64,000 nucleotides of DNA, from positions 4,588,001 through 4,652,000 of the forward strand of contig NZ_CP108513.1 of NCBI RefSeq assembly GCF_035989285.1, written 5' to 3'. The notes under the pieces were generated by a model. It was not told the origin of the DNA and made no database searches. It saw nothing but the letters and a program-made list of their open reading frames with translations. A program made the position numbers and the translations under genes. Positions 25,636 through 38,485 of the stretch are shown here, in pieces. The stretch comes from Streptomyces sp. NBC_01235. Lineage in GTDB: Bacteria > Actinomycetota > Actinomycetes > Streptomycetales > Streptomycetaceae. Every line of letters starts with the position of its first letter. Within the stretch, counting starts at the first letter, position 1.

Positions 25636-26461
25636 CAACGCAGGCAACGCAACGCGCACCGCGCTCACCGAGCCCGCCGACGAGCGGATCCCCACCGTCA
25701 TCGCGGACAGCGTCGACATCGTCTACCGGATCAACGGCACCGGCAGCGGCCGGGGCAGCGCGACCGCCGCCCTCAACCGCATCCTGCGCCCCAAGCAGGC
25801 CGAGAAGGCCGCCGGCATGCGTATCGTGCACGCCGTCAAGAAGGTCTCCTTCGTCGCCTACAAGGGCGAGGCCGTCGGCCTCATCGGCACCAACGGCTCC
25901 GGCAAGTCCACCCTGCTCAAGGGCATCGCGGGCCTGCAGCCGGTGGAGAACGGCAAGATCTACACCGACGGCCAGCCCTCCCTCCTCGGCGTCAACGCGG
26001 CCCTGATGGGCGACCTGACCGGCGAGCGCAACGTCTACCTCGGCGGCCTGGCCATGGGCATGACGCGCGAGCAGATCAAGGAGCGCTACCAGGAGATCGT
26101 CGACTTCTCCGGCATCAACGAGAAGGGCGACTTCATCTCCCTGCCCATGCGCACCTACTCCTCCGGCATGGGCTCCCGGCTGCGCTTCTCCATCGCCGCC
26201 GCCAAGGACCACGACGTGCTGCTCATCGACGAGGCGCTGTCCACCGGTGACGCGCGGTTCCAGGCACGCTCGGCGGAGCGCATCCAGGAGATGCGCCAGC
26301 ACGCCGGCACCGTCTTCCTGGTCAGCCACAGCAACGCCGCGATCCGTACCACCTGCGAGCGCGTGCTGTGGCTCGAGCGCGGCGAACTGCGCATGGACGG
26401 CCCCACAGAAGAGGTCCTGGAGGCGTACGAGGCGTTCACCTCGGGCGCCAAGAAGAAGTAG
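25628..26461 (+). CDS. ABC-type polysaccharide / teichoic acid export ATPase
   Basis: This is a TagH/Wzt-like ATPase of 277 aa, with Walker A GTNGSGKST, the altered signature YSSGMGSRL (normal for this subfamily) and Walker B VLLIDEALSTGD. It lacks the long C-terminal substrate-recognition domain of Wzt. It starts with a GTG inside the end of the permease gene, so the two are translationally coupled. A strong terminator follows. Confidence 0.93.
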   Translation: MADNAGNATRTALTEPADERIPTVIADSVDIVYRINGTGSGRGSATAALNRILRPKQAEKAAGMRIVHAVKKVSFVAYKGEAVGLIGTNGSGKSTLLKGIAGLQPVENGKIYTDGQPSLLGVNAALMGDLTGERNVYLGGLAMGMTREQIKERYQEIVDFSGINEKGDFISLPMRTYSSGMGSRLRFSIAAAKDHDVLLIDEALSTGDARFQARSAERIQEMRQHAGTVFLVSHSNAAIRTTCERVLWLERGELRMDGPTEEVLEAYEAFTSGAKKK

Positions 26462-26507
26462 CCGGCGCGGCCGACACGATCGACACGGCCGACACGATCG
26501 GCACACG

Positions 26508-26547
26508 AGAAGGGCGCTCCCCCGAGCCGTCGGGGGAGCGCCCTTCT
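26508..26547. terminator. bidirectional terminator
   Basis: Perfect 18-nt arms (AGAAGGGCGCTCCCCCGA and complement) around a GCCG loop separate the exporter operon from the convergent glutamate dehydrogenase gene. Confidence 0.88.
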
Positions 26548-26567
26548 GTCATCCGTGTGCCTGCCGC

Positions 26568-29500
26568 CTACGAGTGCGTCCGCAGCAGCGTGCGCATCGT
26601 CCGCATGGCCACCGACAGGTTGGCCAGGTCGAACGTCTCCGAGCTCTGGATCTCCTCCAGCGTGGTGCGCGCCCGGCTCAGGATCGCCGCGTTCTTCTCG
26701 TCCCACGCCTTGAAGCGCTGCTCGGGCGTCGAGGCGCCGTTGCCGACGGCCAGGACGTCCGCGGTCAGCGCCGCGTGCGCCGCGTACAGGTCCTCGCGGA
26801 TGGAGGCGCGGGCCATGGACTGCCAGCGGTCCGCGCGCGGCAGCTCGATGATGCGGTCCATCAGCTGGGCGATGCGCAGACGGTCGGCGAGATCGTAGTA
26901 GACCTCGGCGACGTCCAGCGGGTCGCGGCCCATGCGGTCGGCCACCGAGACGATGTCCAGCGCCGGGAACGCCGAGGAGAACCCGGCCACCCGGGTGGCC
27001 AGCTCGTCCGGGACGCCCGCGTCGGTCAGCTCCTCGTAGATCTTCTGCCACCACTCCAGGTCCGCGCCGCGCAGCAGCTTCGTCAGCTGCGCCCACACCT
27101 GCTCGACGCGCTCGGCGAAGAAGTCGACGGTCTCGGCGAGCTGGAGCGGCTGCGGCCGGTTGTTGAGCAGCCAGCGCGTGCCGCGCTCGACGAGCCGCCG
27201 CGAGTGCAGCCGGATACGGGTCTGGACACCGGCCTCGACCCGGTTGTCGAGGGCCTCCACCGCGTCCCACACGGGCGCCGCTCGGAAGATCGCCCGGGCC
27301 GCGGTCTGGGCCCGCACGATCTCCTCCAGCGAGGCGCCCGTCTCCTCGCGCAGCCGGTGCAGATACGTCGTACCGCCGGTGTTGACCGTGTCGTTGACCA
27401 GGACGGTCGTGGTGATCTCGCGGCGCAGCGGGTGGCTGTCGATGCCCTCGGGGAACCGCTCGCGCAGCGCCGTCGGGAAGTACGCGTGCAGCAGACCGCG
27501 CAGGTAGTCGTCGTCGGGCAGCGAGGTGTGCAGCAGCTCGTCCGACACCGTGATCTTCGTGTACGCCAGCAGGACGGCCGTCTCCGGGCTGGTCAGGCCC
27601 TGGCCGGAGCCGAGGCGCTCGCGGATCTGCCGGTCGGTGGGCAGGAACTCCAGGGCGCGGTCCAGGTGCTTCTCCCTGACCAGGTGGCGCATGAAGCGCT
27701 GTTGGGCGTGGAGCATGTCCTTGGACTGGGCGAGGGCGTTGGCGATCGCCGTGTTCTGCGCGTAGTTGTTGCGCAGGACGAGAGCGCCGACCTCGTCGGT
27801 CATCTCCGCGAGCACCTTGTTGCGCTGCTTGACGGTCATGTCGCCCTCGGCGACCAGGCCGTTGAGCAGGATCTTGATGTTCACCTCGTGGTCGGAGGTG
27901 TCCACGCCCGCGCTGTTGTCGATGGCATCCGTGTTGATCTTGCCGCCGTGCAGCGCGAACTCGATCCGGCCGAGCTGGGTCAGGCCCAGGTTGCCGCCCT
28001 CGCCGACGACCTTGACGCGCAGGTCGGCGCCGTCCACCCGGATCGGGTCGTTGGCCTTGTCGCCGACGTCGGCGTTCGACTCCGTACCGGACTTCACGTA
28101 CGTGCCGATGCCGCCGTTCCACAGCAGGTCCACGGGCGCCCGCAGGATCGCCTTCATCAGGTCGGCCGGGGTCAGCTTGGTGACGCCCGCCTCGATGCCG
28201 AGCGCCTCCCGGATGTGAGCGCCCACCGGGATCGCCTTCGCCGTGCGTGGGAAGACACCGCCGCCGGCCGACAGCAGGGTGGTGTCGTAGTCGGCCCAGC
28301 TGGACCGGGGCAACTCGAACAGGCGGCGGCGCTCGGCGTAGGAGGTCGCCGCGTCCGGGTTCGGGTCGATGAAGATGTGCCGGTGGTCGAAGGCGGCGAC
28401 CAGCCGGATGTGCTCGCTGAGCAGCATGCCGTTGCCGAACACGTCACCGGACATGTCGCCGATGCCGACGACCGTGAAGTCCTCGGTCTGGGTGTCCACG
28501 CCCAGCTCCCGGAAGTGCCGCTTCACGGACTCCCAGGCGCCGCGGGCGGTGATGCCCATGCCCTTGTGGTCGTAGCCGGCCGAGCCGCCGGAGGCGAAGG
28601 CGTCCCCGAGCCAGAAGTTGTACGACTGGGCGACCTCGTTGGCGATGTCGGAGAACGTCGCCGTGCCCTTGTCGGCGGCGACGACGAGGTAGGTGTCGTC
28701 CTCGTCGTGCCGGACGACGTCGGCCGGCGGCACGACCTCCCCGCCGACCAGGTTGTCGGTGATGTCGAGCAGCGCCGAGATGAACGTCTTGTAGCTGGCG
28801 ATGCCCTCGGCCAGCCACGCGTCACGGTCCACGCCCGGGTCGGGCAGCTGCTTGGCGACGAAGCCGCCCTTGGCGCCGACCGGCACGATGACGGTGTTCT
28901 TCACCATCTGCGCCTTGACCAGGCCGAGGACCTCGGTGCGGAAGTCCTCACGCCGGTCGGACCAGCGCAGACCACCGCGCGCGACCTTCCCGAACCTCAG
29001 GTGCACGCCCTCCACCTGCGGCGAGTACACCCAGATCTCGAACGCGGGCCGCGGCGCCGGAAGGTCCGGGATGGCCTGCGGGTCGAACTTCATGGAGACG
29101 TAGTCGTGCGGCTTGCCGCCCGCGCGCTCCTGGAAGAAGTTCGTGCGCAGGGTCGCCTTGATCACGGTGAGGAAGGACCGAAGGATCCGGTCCTCGTCCA
29201 GCGAGGCCACGTCGTCGAGAGCGGCGTCCAGTTCCTCCAGAAGGGCGTCGACGATCTCGTGCCCGGCGCGCTGCCGGTCGGGCGACATCCTCGCCTCGAA
29301 CAACGACACCAGCAGCCGGGTGGTGTGGACATTGGTCCGGAGGGTGTCCTCCATGTAGTCCTGGCTGAAGGTCGACCCGGCCTGGCGCAGGTACTTGGCG
29401 TACGCGCGCAGCACCACCGCCTGCCGCCAGTTCAGCCCCGCGCCCAGCACCAGCGCGTTGAACCCGTCGTTCTCCGCCTTGCCGGTCCAGGTCGCGGAGA

Positions 29501-31514
29501 ACGCCTCCTGGAACCGCTCGCGCCCGTCGTCGCCGAGGAAGTCGCCGCCGGGGCCTGCCAGCGCCTTGGGGATGCGCAGACCGAAGTCGTAGATCCAGGC
29601 GTTGCTGCGGTCCGTGCAGCGCAGTTCGTACGGCCGCTCGTCGATCACCTCGACGCCGAGCCGGTTCAGCACCGGCAGCACGGCCGACAGGGAGATCGCG
29701 TCGCCCTTGCGGTAGATCTTGAAGCGGCGCTCGTCGGGCGCGGCGCCCACCGGCTCGTACAGGCTGAGCGAGAAGCTCCGCTCCTCGGTGAGCCGCTCCA
29801 GGTGGACCAGGTCGGCGACCGCGGCGCGCGGGGTGTGGTCGGCCTTGTAGCCCTCGGGGAAGGCGTTGTTGTAGCGCCGCAGCAGCTCCGCGGCCCGCTC
29901 CTCCCCGCACTCGGCGTTCATCGCCTCGGCGAAGGCGTCGGCCCAGGACCGCGCCGCCTCCACCAGCCGCGCCTCGATGTGGTCCTTGTCGGAGTCGGAC
30001 AGCTCGGGCAGCTCGGTGCCCTGCGGGACCCGGACGACGAAGTGCAGCCGGGACAGGATCGACTCGGTGTTCCAGGCGGTGAAGTCGACGCTCGTCCCGC
30101 CCAGCTCCTCCTTGAGGATGTCGATGATCCGCAGCCGGACGCCGGTGGTGTAGCGGTCGCGGGGCAGGTAGACCAGCGCGGAGTAGTAGCGCCCGTACTC
30201 GTCCTGCCGCAGGTAGAGCCGCAGCCGCCGCCGCTCCTGCAGGTACAGCACGCTGGTGACGATGGACCGCAGCTCGTCGACCGGCGTCTGGAACAGCTCG
30301 TCGCGCGGGTAGGTCTCCATGATCTGGACCAGGTCGCGCCCGTCGTGACTGTTCGGCGAGAACCCCGCGCCCGTCAGCACGGCCTCGACCTTGCGCCGGA
30401 CGACCGGCACCCGCGCCACGGACTCGGTGTAGGCGGCGGAGGAGAACAGCCCGAGGAAGCGCCGCTCACCGACGACGTTCCCCTCCTTGTCGAACTTCTT
30501 CACACCGACGTAGTCGAGGTAGGACGGCCGGTGCACGGTGGCCCGGCTGTTCGCCTTGGTCAGCACCAGCAGCTTGTGCTCGCGCGCCTTGGCACGGGCG
30601 TCGGCGGGCAGCCGCTCGAAGGAGGGGCTGACGGGGTGACTGTCCTCGCCGGAGTGGTGCGGGTCGGAGCGCAGGATGCCGAGCCCGGTGCCCGGAACGG
30701 CGGCGAGGGTGTCGTCCTCGCGCAGCTGGTACTCGCGGTAGCCGAGGAAGGTGAAGTGGTCGGCGGCCAGCCAGCGCAGCAGCTCACGGGCCTCGTCGAC
30801 CTCGGGCCGCGCCAGATCACCGGGAACGGGCTCCTCGGGGAGCTCGTCGGCGACCCGCAGCGCGGTGTCCCGCATCTTCTCCCAGTCCTCGACGGCCTCC
30901 CGGACGTCGGACAGGACGCGCAGCAGGTCGGCGTTGATCTGCTTCAGGTCGGCGCGGTCGGTCTCCCGGTCGATCTCGACGTGGATCCAGGACTCGATGT
31001 GCGCGTCGTGCGGAAGCTCCCCGGCGGCGGGCGGCGCGCCGAGCACCTCGATGAGCCTGCCGGTCACATCACGCCGCACCGCGATCTGCGGATGGACGAC
31101 GAGGTGAATCCCCCGCCCCTGCCGGGACAGCTCATTGGTGACGGAGTCGACGAGGAACGGCATGTCGTCGGTGACGACTTCCACCACGGAGTGACTGCAC
31201 GTCCACCCGTTCTCCTCGACGGTAGGGGTGTGGACCCTTACGTTGGCCGTCCCCTGCGGCCGGTTCTCGGCCAGCCGGTAGTGCGAGAGTGCGGCTCCGA
31301 AGACGTCGACCGGGTCACGGTCGCTCAGATCCTCCGGGGCGGTGTGCAGGTAGTACCGCTGGAGGAACGCGAGGAGGGCGGCGGTGTCCGGGGTCCCCGG
31401 AGTGCCCTCACCCGTCGTCCCAGTCGGTAGGTGCCCCCCGACCGGGCTGTTCTCAGCGACCCGCGCCGCCCTCTCGAGCAGCTCGGCCTTGGCTTCGTCC
31501 AGCTTGGTCTGCAT
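26568..31514 (-). CDS. gdhB: large NAD-dependent glutamate dehydrogenase (GDH180 class)
   Basis: The 1648-residue protein matches the 180-kDa class first described in Streptomyces, which turns glutamate into 2-oxoglutarate and ammonia with NAD. A long N-terminal regulatory region with ACT-like parts (residues 1-700) precedes the catalytic core, recognisable from VIVPVGAKGGFVAKQLP (about 880), KGMGITARGAWESVKRHF and VGIGDMSGDVFGNGML. A C-terminal helical region of about 400 residues completes it. The name gdhB is a convention used for this class. A long opposite-strand frame exists but is a codon-bias shadow. Confidence 0.95.
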   Translation of the reverse strand: MQTKLDEAKAELLERAARVAENSPVGGHLPTGTTGEGTPGTPDTAALLAFLQRYYLHTAPEDLSDRDPVDVFGAALSHYRLAENRPQGTANVRVHTPTVEENGWTCSHSVVEVVTDDMPFLVDSVTNELSRQGRGIHLVVHPQIAVRRDVTGRLIEVLGAPPAAGELPHDAHIESWIHVEIDRETDRADLKQINADLLRVLSDVREAVEDWEKMRDTALRVADELPEEPVPGDLARPEVDEARELLRWLAADHFTFLGYREYQLREDDTLAAVPGTGLGILRSDPHHSGEDSHPVSPSFERLPADARAKAREHKLLVLTKANSRATVHRPSYLDYVGVKKFDKEGNVVGERRFLGLFSSAAYTESVARVPVVRRKVEAVLTGAGFSPNSHDGRDLVQIMETYPRDELFQTPVDELRSIVTSVLYLQERRRLRLYLRQDEYGRYYSALVYLPRDRYTTGVRLRIIDILKEELGGTSVDFTAWNTESILSRLHFVVRVPQGTELPELSDSDKDHIEARLVEAARSWADAFAEAMNAECGEERAAELLRRYNNAFPEGYKADHTPRAAVADLVHLERLTEERSFSLSLYEPVGAAPDERRFKIYRKGDAISLSAVLPVLNRLGVEVIDERPYELRCTDRSNAWIYDFGLRIPKALAGPGGDFLGDDGRERFQEAFSATWTGKAENDGFNALVLGAGLNWRQAVVLRAYAKYLRQAGSTFSQDYMEDTLRTNVHTTRLLVSLFEARMSPDRQRAGHEIVDALLEELDAALDDVASLDEDRILRSFLTVIKATLRTNFFQERAGGKPHDYVSMKFDPQAIPDLPAPRPAFEIWVYSPQVEGVHLRFGKVARGGLRWSDRREDFRTEVLGLVKAQMVKNTVIVPVGAKGGFVAKQLPDPGVDRDAWLAEGIASYKTFISALLDITDNLVGGEVVPPADVVRHDEDDTYLVVAADKGTATFSDIANEVAQSYNFWLGDAFASGGSAGYDHKGMGITARGAWESVKRHFRELGVDTQTEDFTVVGIGDMSGDVFGNGMLLSEHIRLVAAFDHRHIFIDPNPDAATSYAERRRLFELPRSSWADYDTTLLSAGGGVFPRTAKAIPVGAHIREALGIEAGVTKLTPADLMKAILRAPVDLLWNGGIGTYVKSGTESNADVGDKANDPIRVDGADLRVKVVGEGGNLGLTQLGRIEFALHGGKINTDAIDNSAGVDTSDHEVNIKILLNGLVAEGDMTVKQRNKVLAEMTDEVGALVLRNNYAQNTAIANALAQSKDMLHAQQRFMRHLVREKHLDRALEFLPTDRQIRERLGSGQGLTSPETAVLLAYTKITVSDELLHTSLPDDDYLRGLLHAYFPTALRERFPEGIDSHPLRREITTTVLVNDTVNTGGTTYLHRLREETGASLEEIVRAQTAARAIFRAAPVWDAVEALDNRVEAGVQTRIRLHSRRLVERGTRWLLNNRPQPLQLAETVDFFAERVEQVWAQLTKLLRGADLEWWQKIYEELTDAGVPDELATRVAGFSSAFPALDIVSVADRMGRDPLDVAEVYYDLADRLRIAQLMDRIIELPRADRWQSMARASIREDLYAAHAALTADVLAVGNGASTPEQRFKAWDEKNAAILSRARTTLEEIQSSETFDLANLSVAMRTMRTLLRTHS

Positions 31515-32166
31515 TGTCCTCTGGCTCCTGTCGCGCGCCGTTGCGTGACGTAGAAGGAAGTACGGTCTCTTCCCCTGCGGCTCGACGCCACGGCCCGGGG
31601 TCTCCGGGCTGCTCCGACGCTATGCCGCAAGGCGAGATGAGCGGGGGGATATCAGCCATTCTCGACACGTCCCCGGGATGTGACGCTGCTCTCTGCGCCG
31701 CTCTTCGCGCCGCGAGCTTCCGGAGTGTGTACGGCGTCCAGGGGGCCCTTGCGACCCCGTCCCGCCCGCGCCGACCAGCGTCCACCGCCCGGCCGCGGAG
31801 ATGGTCCGCACGCACCGGGCGCAGGGCAGGGGCAACAACGCCCCCGCGAGCTATCGCGCTGATCACGCCACCAAGGCTATCGCTCCTTACGGGGCCCCCG
31901 TCATGAGCCGTATGTGTACAAAACAGGGGTCGGAACTTTGACGTTCTGCACAGGACGGGGCGGGGCGTGACGTGGGAGGGGCGCGGGAGGGGCGTGGTGC
32001 GAAAAGGGACGGGCGGCCGGGAAGGGGCTGCGACCGGGGCGGCGGGGGCAGGAAAAGTCGACGTCGGCCCCACCCCGCGGGACGCTGAAAGCGCCCCCTC
32101 TTGGCAAGCCCACCCCCAAGAGGCAGGTTGCCCATGACAGCGCCCGCCCGAGAGGAGCCGCCCGCC
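31515..32166. other. 652-bp intergenic region, no gene seen
   Basis: Short frames exist on both strands but none has a good ribosome-binding site with Streptomyces-like third-position bias, and I recognise no product. The region should hold the glutamate dehydrogenase promoter (left side) and the DJ-1 gene promoter. A lower-GC patch lies at about 31895-31960. Confidence 0.5.
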
Positions 32167-32733
32167 ATGACCGCGAAGATCCTCATCGTCACCGGCGACG
32201 CAGCGGAATCCCTGGAAGTCCTCTACCCCTACCAGCGCCTGCGCGAGGAAGGCTACGAGGTCCACATCGCCGCCCCCACCCGCAAGAAGCTCCAGTTCGT
32301 CGTCCACGACTTCGAACCCGGCTTCGACACCTACACCGAGAAGCCCGGCTACACCTGGCCCGCCGACCTCGCCTTCTCCGAGGTCGACCCCGGCCAGTAC
32401 GTCGCCGTCGTCATCCCCGGCGGCCGCGCCCCCGAGTACCTCCGCAACGACCCCGAACTCCGCAAGATCCTCAAGTCGTTCTTCGACGCCGACAAACCCG
32501 TCGCCCAGATCTGCCACGGCCCCCTGCTCACCGCGGCTGCCGACGCCCTCCGCGGCCGACGCGTCACCGCGTACCCGGCCCTGGAGATCGACATGCAGTC
32601 GGCCGGTGCCACCTTCCAGGACGCCGAGGCAGTGGTCGACGGCACCCTGGTCTCCTCCCGCGCCTGGCCGGACCACTCGGCCTGGATGCGTGAATTCCTG
32701 ACGGTGCTGCGCGCCAAGGCACCGGTGACGTGA
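32167..32733 (+). CDS. DJ-1/PfpI family protein
   Basis: The 188-residue protein has the DJ-1/PfpI fold with the reactive cysteine in AQICHGPLL (Cys116) and the acidic partner in VVIPGGRAPE (about Glu90). Relatives act as proteases, glyoxalases or deglycases; the exact activity cannot be read here. An AGAGGAG ten bases upstream supports the ATG at 32167 over the ATG at 32134. Confidence 0.88.
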   Translation: MTAKILIVTGDAAESLEVLYPYQRLREEGYEVHIAAPTRKKLQFVVHDFEPGFDTYTEKPGYTWPADLAFSEVDPGQYVAVVIPGGRAPEYLRNDPELRKILKSFFDADKPVAQICHGPLLTAAADALRGRRVTAYPALEIDMQSAGATFQDAEAVVDGTLVSSRAWPDHSAWMREFLTVLRAKAPVT

Positions 32734-32848
32734 CCTGCGTGACCTGACCCGACGGCCGGCCCGTCCCACACCGACCCGACCCGACCCGACCTGACCGCCC
32801 GGACAGTCCTCACCGGTGCGGCGCCCTCAAGACGCCGCACCCAAGGCC

Positions 32849-33523
32849 TCAGGCTGCCGCGGCCCACCGCCCCGCGACCTCCACCGCCTCCTCCAGCGTG
32901 TCCACCACCGGCACCCCCACCCCCTCCAGGCTGGCCCGACTGTGCGACCCGCCGGTGTACAGCACGGCCCGCGCCCCCACGTGCAACGCGGCCACCGCGT
33001 CATCGGCGGCGTCCCCGATCACCACCGTGCGCGTCGGCTCGATCCCGGCCAGCGCCTTCAGGTGCCGCACCATGTGCTCGGCCTTGCTGCCCCCGGACGG
33101 CCCGGTCCGCCCGTCGACCCGCACGAAGTGCGGCTCGATCCCGAACCCCCGGACCAGCGGCACCAGCTCCTCGTGCACGTACATGCTCAGCAGGGACTGA
33201 CTGTGCCCCGCCGACCGCCACCCGGTGAGCAGTTCCACCACGCCCTCGGTGAGCCCGCAGCGCACCCGGTGCTCGGCGTAGTACCGGTGGAATATCTCGT
33301 CCATGACCTCCCACTCGGCATCGGTGGGCAGCCTTCCCATCAGCCGCTCGTAGAACTTCGGCACCGGCACGCAGTACAGCGCCCGGTACCGCTCCAACGT
33401 GAGCGGCTCCAGCCCCAGCTCCGCGAACGCCGCGTTCGTCGCCCCGATGATCGCGTCGTTGTCGTTGAGCAGCGTCCCGTTCCAGTCCCAGACGATGTGC
33501 GCCGCTTCCTGCTGCATCCCCAT
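32849..33523 (-). CDS. HAD-superfamily hydrolase
   Basis: The protein (about 224 aa) starts with the HAD motif I DWNGTLL; the second acidic position is Asn rather than Asp. A helical cap follows, then motif II in LLSMYVHEE, a lysine in GSKAEHM and motif IV in VVIGDAADDA. The family is mainly phosphatases of small molecules. The ATG at 33523 or 33517 fits better than 33547. A tail of CCGAC repeats lies between it and the DJ-1 gene. Confidence 0.85.
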   Translation of the reverse strand: MGMQQEAAHIVWDWNGTLLNDNDAIIGATNAAFAELGLEPLTLERYRALYCVPVPKFYERLMGRLPTDAEWEVMDEIFHRYYAEHRVRCGLTEGVVELLTGWRSAGHSQSLLSMYVHEELVPLVRGFGIEPHFVRVDGRTGPSGGSKAEHMVRHLKALAGIEPTRTVVIGDAADDAVAALHVGARAVLYTGGSHSRASLEGVGVPVVDTLEEAVEVAGRWAAAA

Positions 33524-33626
33524 ACCGGCAAACGTACCCGCCACCACCGACAGTCAAGTGACCGACCGACGCCCCGCGGCAGACGGCGAAGGCCGCGGCC
33601 ACGAAGGTGGCCGCCTTCGGCGCGAC

Positions 33627-34142
33627 TCAGTCCCCCGACCCCACCAGGTTCGGGATCTCCTGCCGGGCGAACCACAGCAGCTCATGGTCCTCGGCCCCGT
33701 CCACGACGAACTGCGCGTCGTCGTCCCCGCCCTCCGCCGCCGCGAGCGCCTGAGCCGCAGCCGTCACGTCCGCCTCCGCCTCCCCGGCGTCGACGTGCAC
33801 CGCGGCCGCCTTGGCCAGCGGCACTGCGCCGGTCACCCGCACCTCGCCCAGCGCCACCGGGTCGAGCCCCCGGTCGGGGTCCACGGCGGCCGCGCGGTCG
33901 GGTACGTCGACGGCGACGACGACCCTCCGCCGCGGAGCACCCGGGTCTGCCGCGAGCAGCCGCAGCGAGGCGAGCGCGGCCCTGCTGAGCGCCGCGTACT
34001 CCAGCTCCTCGATGTCGTCGGAGAGGTACCACTCGCGCAACGCGGGCGTGACGGCGTACGCGACGAGCGGCCCGGACCCCAGCTCACCCGTCTTGTGCGC
34101 CTCGGCGAGACCGGGGAGGGTCAGGGGGACGTAGACGCGCAT
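33627..34142 (-). CDS. conserved actinobacterial protein (DUF6912-like)
   Basis: The 171-residue protein begins MRVYVPLTLPGLAEAH and contains YLSDDIEELEYAALSRAALA, segments I associate with a conserved actinobacterial family of unknown function. It is soluble and acidic. The frame extends upstream to 34283, but the extra part is Pro/Arg-rich and lacks the family start. Confidence 0.75.
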   Translation of the reverse strand: MRVYVPLTLPGLAEAHKTGELGSGPLVAYAVTPALREWYLSDDIEELEYAALSRAALASLRLLAADPGAPRRRVVVAVDVPDRAAAVDPDRGLDPVALGEVRVTGAVPLAKAAAVHVDAGEAEADVTAAAQALAAAEGGDDDAQFVVDGAEDHELLWFARQEIPNLVGSGD

Positions 34143-34476
34143 GGCTGGCCGCTCATTTCGTGGTCGCAGGCTCGGACTCGGTGCCCCGGGAGGGCGGTTC
34201 CGCAGCTCCCCGAGCGCCTTCAGGATACGTGCGGGCGTCCCCTTTCGGGCCCCTGCCCACACCCCCGCAGGCGTCAACCCCACACCCCGGACCTCACCCG
34301 GCCCACCCCCGCGGCTCCGGGCCTTCCGCGCCCCCGACCACCCCTGATAGGTGAACCTTCCGGCCCCTCACACACGGCGCCCCGCTTCCTTGCCGCCCCG
34401 GACCGCGACCCCGTACAAGATCCGCAACGGCAAGTTACCGCCCGGTAGTTGCCGGGCCGACCGAACGGGGACACCC
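34143..34476. other. 334-bp intergenic region, no gene seen
   Basis: The plus strand is C/A-rich and proline-coding in two frames, which gives spurious short ORFs. A small hairpin (CCCGGTAGTTGCCGGG) lies at about 34441-34456 just ahead of the Rv3235-family gene. Confidence 0.45.
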
Positions 34477-35088
34477 ATGAACAAGGTCATGACGAGGACG
34501 CAAGCCCACCCCGGCACCCGCCCTCCCGGCCGCCGCGACACCCGCCGCCCCGCGGGCACCCCGCCCCGCACTCCGAACGGCGCCACCCCTCGCCCGGCAT
34601 CCCACGGCGCCCGCCCACCCGGCTCCCCCACCCGCACCCGCCCCGCCGACGGCCGCCCCGCAACCACCCAGCCCCTCACCCGCCGTCCCCGCACCACACC
34701 CGAAGTCACCGTCTCCGCCCAGACCCCCGGCCGCCCCCTCTCCCAGCCCCGCCCCACCGACCTCTTCGCCGACCGCCTCCTCGCGGTCCTGACCGGCCAA
34801 CGCCCTGTCCACTTCATGCTCCGGCACACCCTCGGCCACGCCTACGACGACCTGGCGCACCTCGCCGAACGCGGCCCCCTGCGCGCCGCCCACGGAACCC
34901 GTCCCGTCGTCCGCGACATCGGCTACTACGTCCCCCGCCCCGGCGCCATCGAGGCCTTCGCCCGCATCGGAGCCGGCGACCGCCTGCGCGCGATGGCCTT
35001 CCGCCTGGAGCTCGGCACGGACCACCGCTGGCGCTGTACGGCGGTGGAACTCGACGGCCCCCGCAGGCACCACCCACAGGACGACTGA
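34477..35088 (+). CDS. Rv3235-family protein upstream of secA
   Basis: The 203-residue product has a disordered Pro/Arg/Thr-rich N-terminal half and a folded C-terminal half (FADRLLAVLTGQRPVHFMLR onwards) that matches the Rv3235 family, a small domain conserved next to secA in actinobacteria. It converges with secA. The function is unknown. The ATG at 34477 (MNKVMTRTQ) is preceded by a GGGG. Confidence 0.75.
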   Translation: MNKVMTRTQAHPGTRPPGRRDTRRPAGTPPRTPNGATPRPASHGARPPGSPTRTRPADGRPATTQPLTRRPRTTPEVTVSAQTPGRPLSQPRPTDLFADRLLAVLTGQRPVHFMLRHTLGHAYDDLAHLAERGPLRAAHGTRPVVRDIGYYVPRPGAIEAFARIGAGDRLRAMAFRLELGTDHRWRCTAVELDGPRRHHPQDD

Positions 35089-35291
35089 ACGCCCTCCAGA
35101 ACCGCCGAGCAGGACGCCCAGGCCCCCTCGCTCCTCCGACCCCTCACAAGGCGGCAAAGAGCCCCCAGAGGTCCCGGAGGTGGTCCCCGCAGGCCCCCGC
35201 AGGCCCGCAAGGGCCGGCCCAGGACCGCTGAAGGCCACAGGGCGGCCCCAGCAGTCCCCAACCCCCATCACCAAGCAACCACCCAGCCAAA

Positions 35292-35321
35292 GGGCCGGGC
35301 CACCCACAGGTGACCCGGCCC
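35292..35321 (-). terminator. terminator downstream of secA
   Basis: GGGCCGGGCCAC and GTGACCCGGCCC pair at 11 of 12 positions. The hairpin lies between the convergent Rv3235-family and secA genes. Confidence 0.7.
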
Positions 35322-35358
35322 GAAGCCGCTACAGAATCGCTGTCGCCAGCCCCGACCC

Positions 35359-38205
<2,847 letters not shown>

Positions 38206-38485
38206 GGGGGTTGGTCTCCTTGCCGGTCGGGCCTGGGACGGTCGGTTTCCTTTTGACTTGCTGAGCAACGGCCATCGTATGCGAGGACCCCGCCACGCCG
38301 GGAGGCCTGGCGTGACGAGGACCGCACACTGCTGCGCACCTGCTCCAAAATCTTCTTCAAACTGGACAACGGCCGGGCCCCGCCGATGGTGCCGCGTCCG
38401 CCGGACGAATTGCGCGAATTGTGATCACGCGCTCACGCACGGCAAAACGATGGCGCCCACAACGGACCCCGAGCAGAATCGGCCG

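Noticed and set aside
15625..26461. Secondary-metabolite gene cluster
   Set aside because: Transporters, regulators and a decayed glycosyltransferase are present, but no polyketide, peptide synthetase, terpene or RiPP biosynthetic enzyme occurs anywhere in the window.
26247..31430. 1727-codon open frame on the plus strand
   Set aside because: It lies entirely opposite the glutamate dehydrogenase gene and reads Val/Leu/Arg/Gly-rich sequence with no known motif; it is a shadow caused by high GC third positions.
31515..32166. Small genes in the gap before the DJ-1 gene
   Set aside because: Candidate frames lack ribosome-binding sites and codon bias, and their translations are Arg/Pro-rich without motifs.
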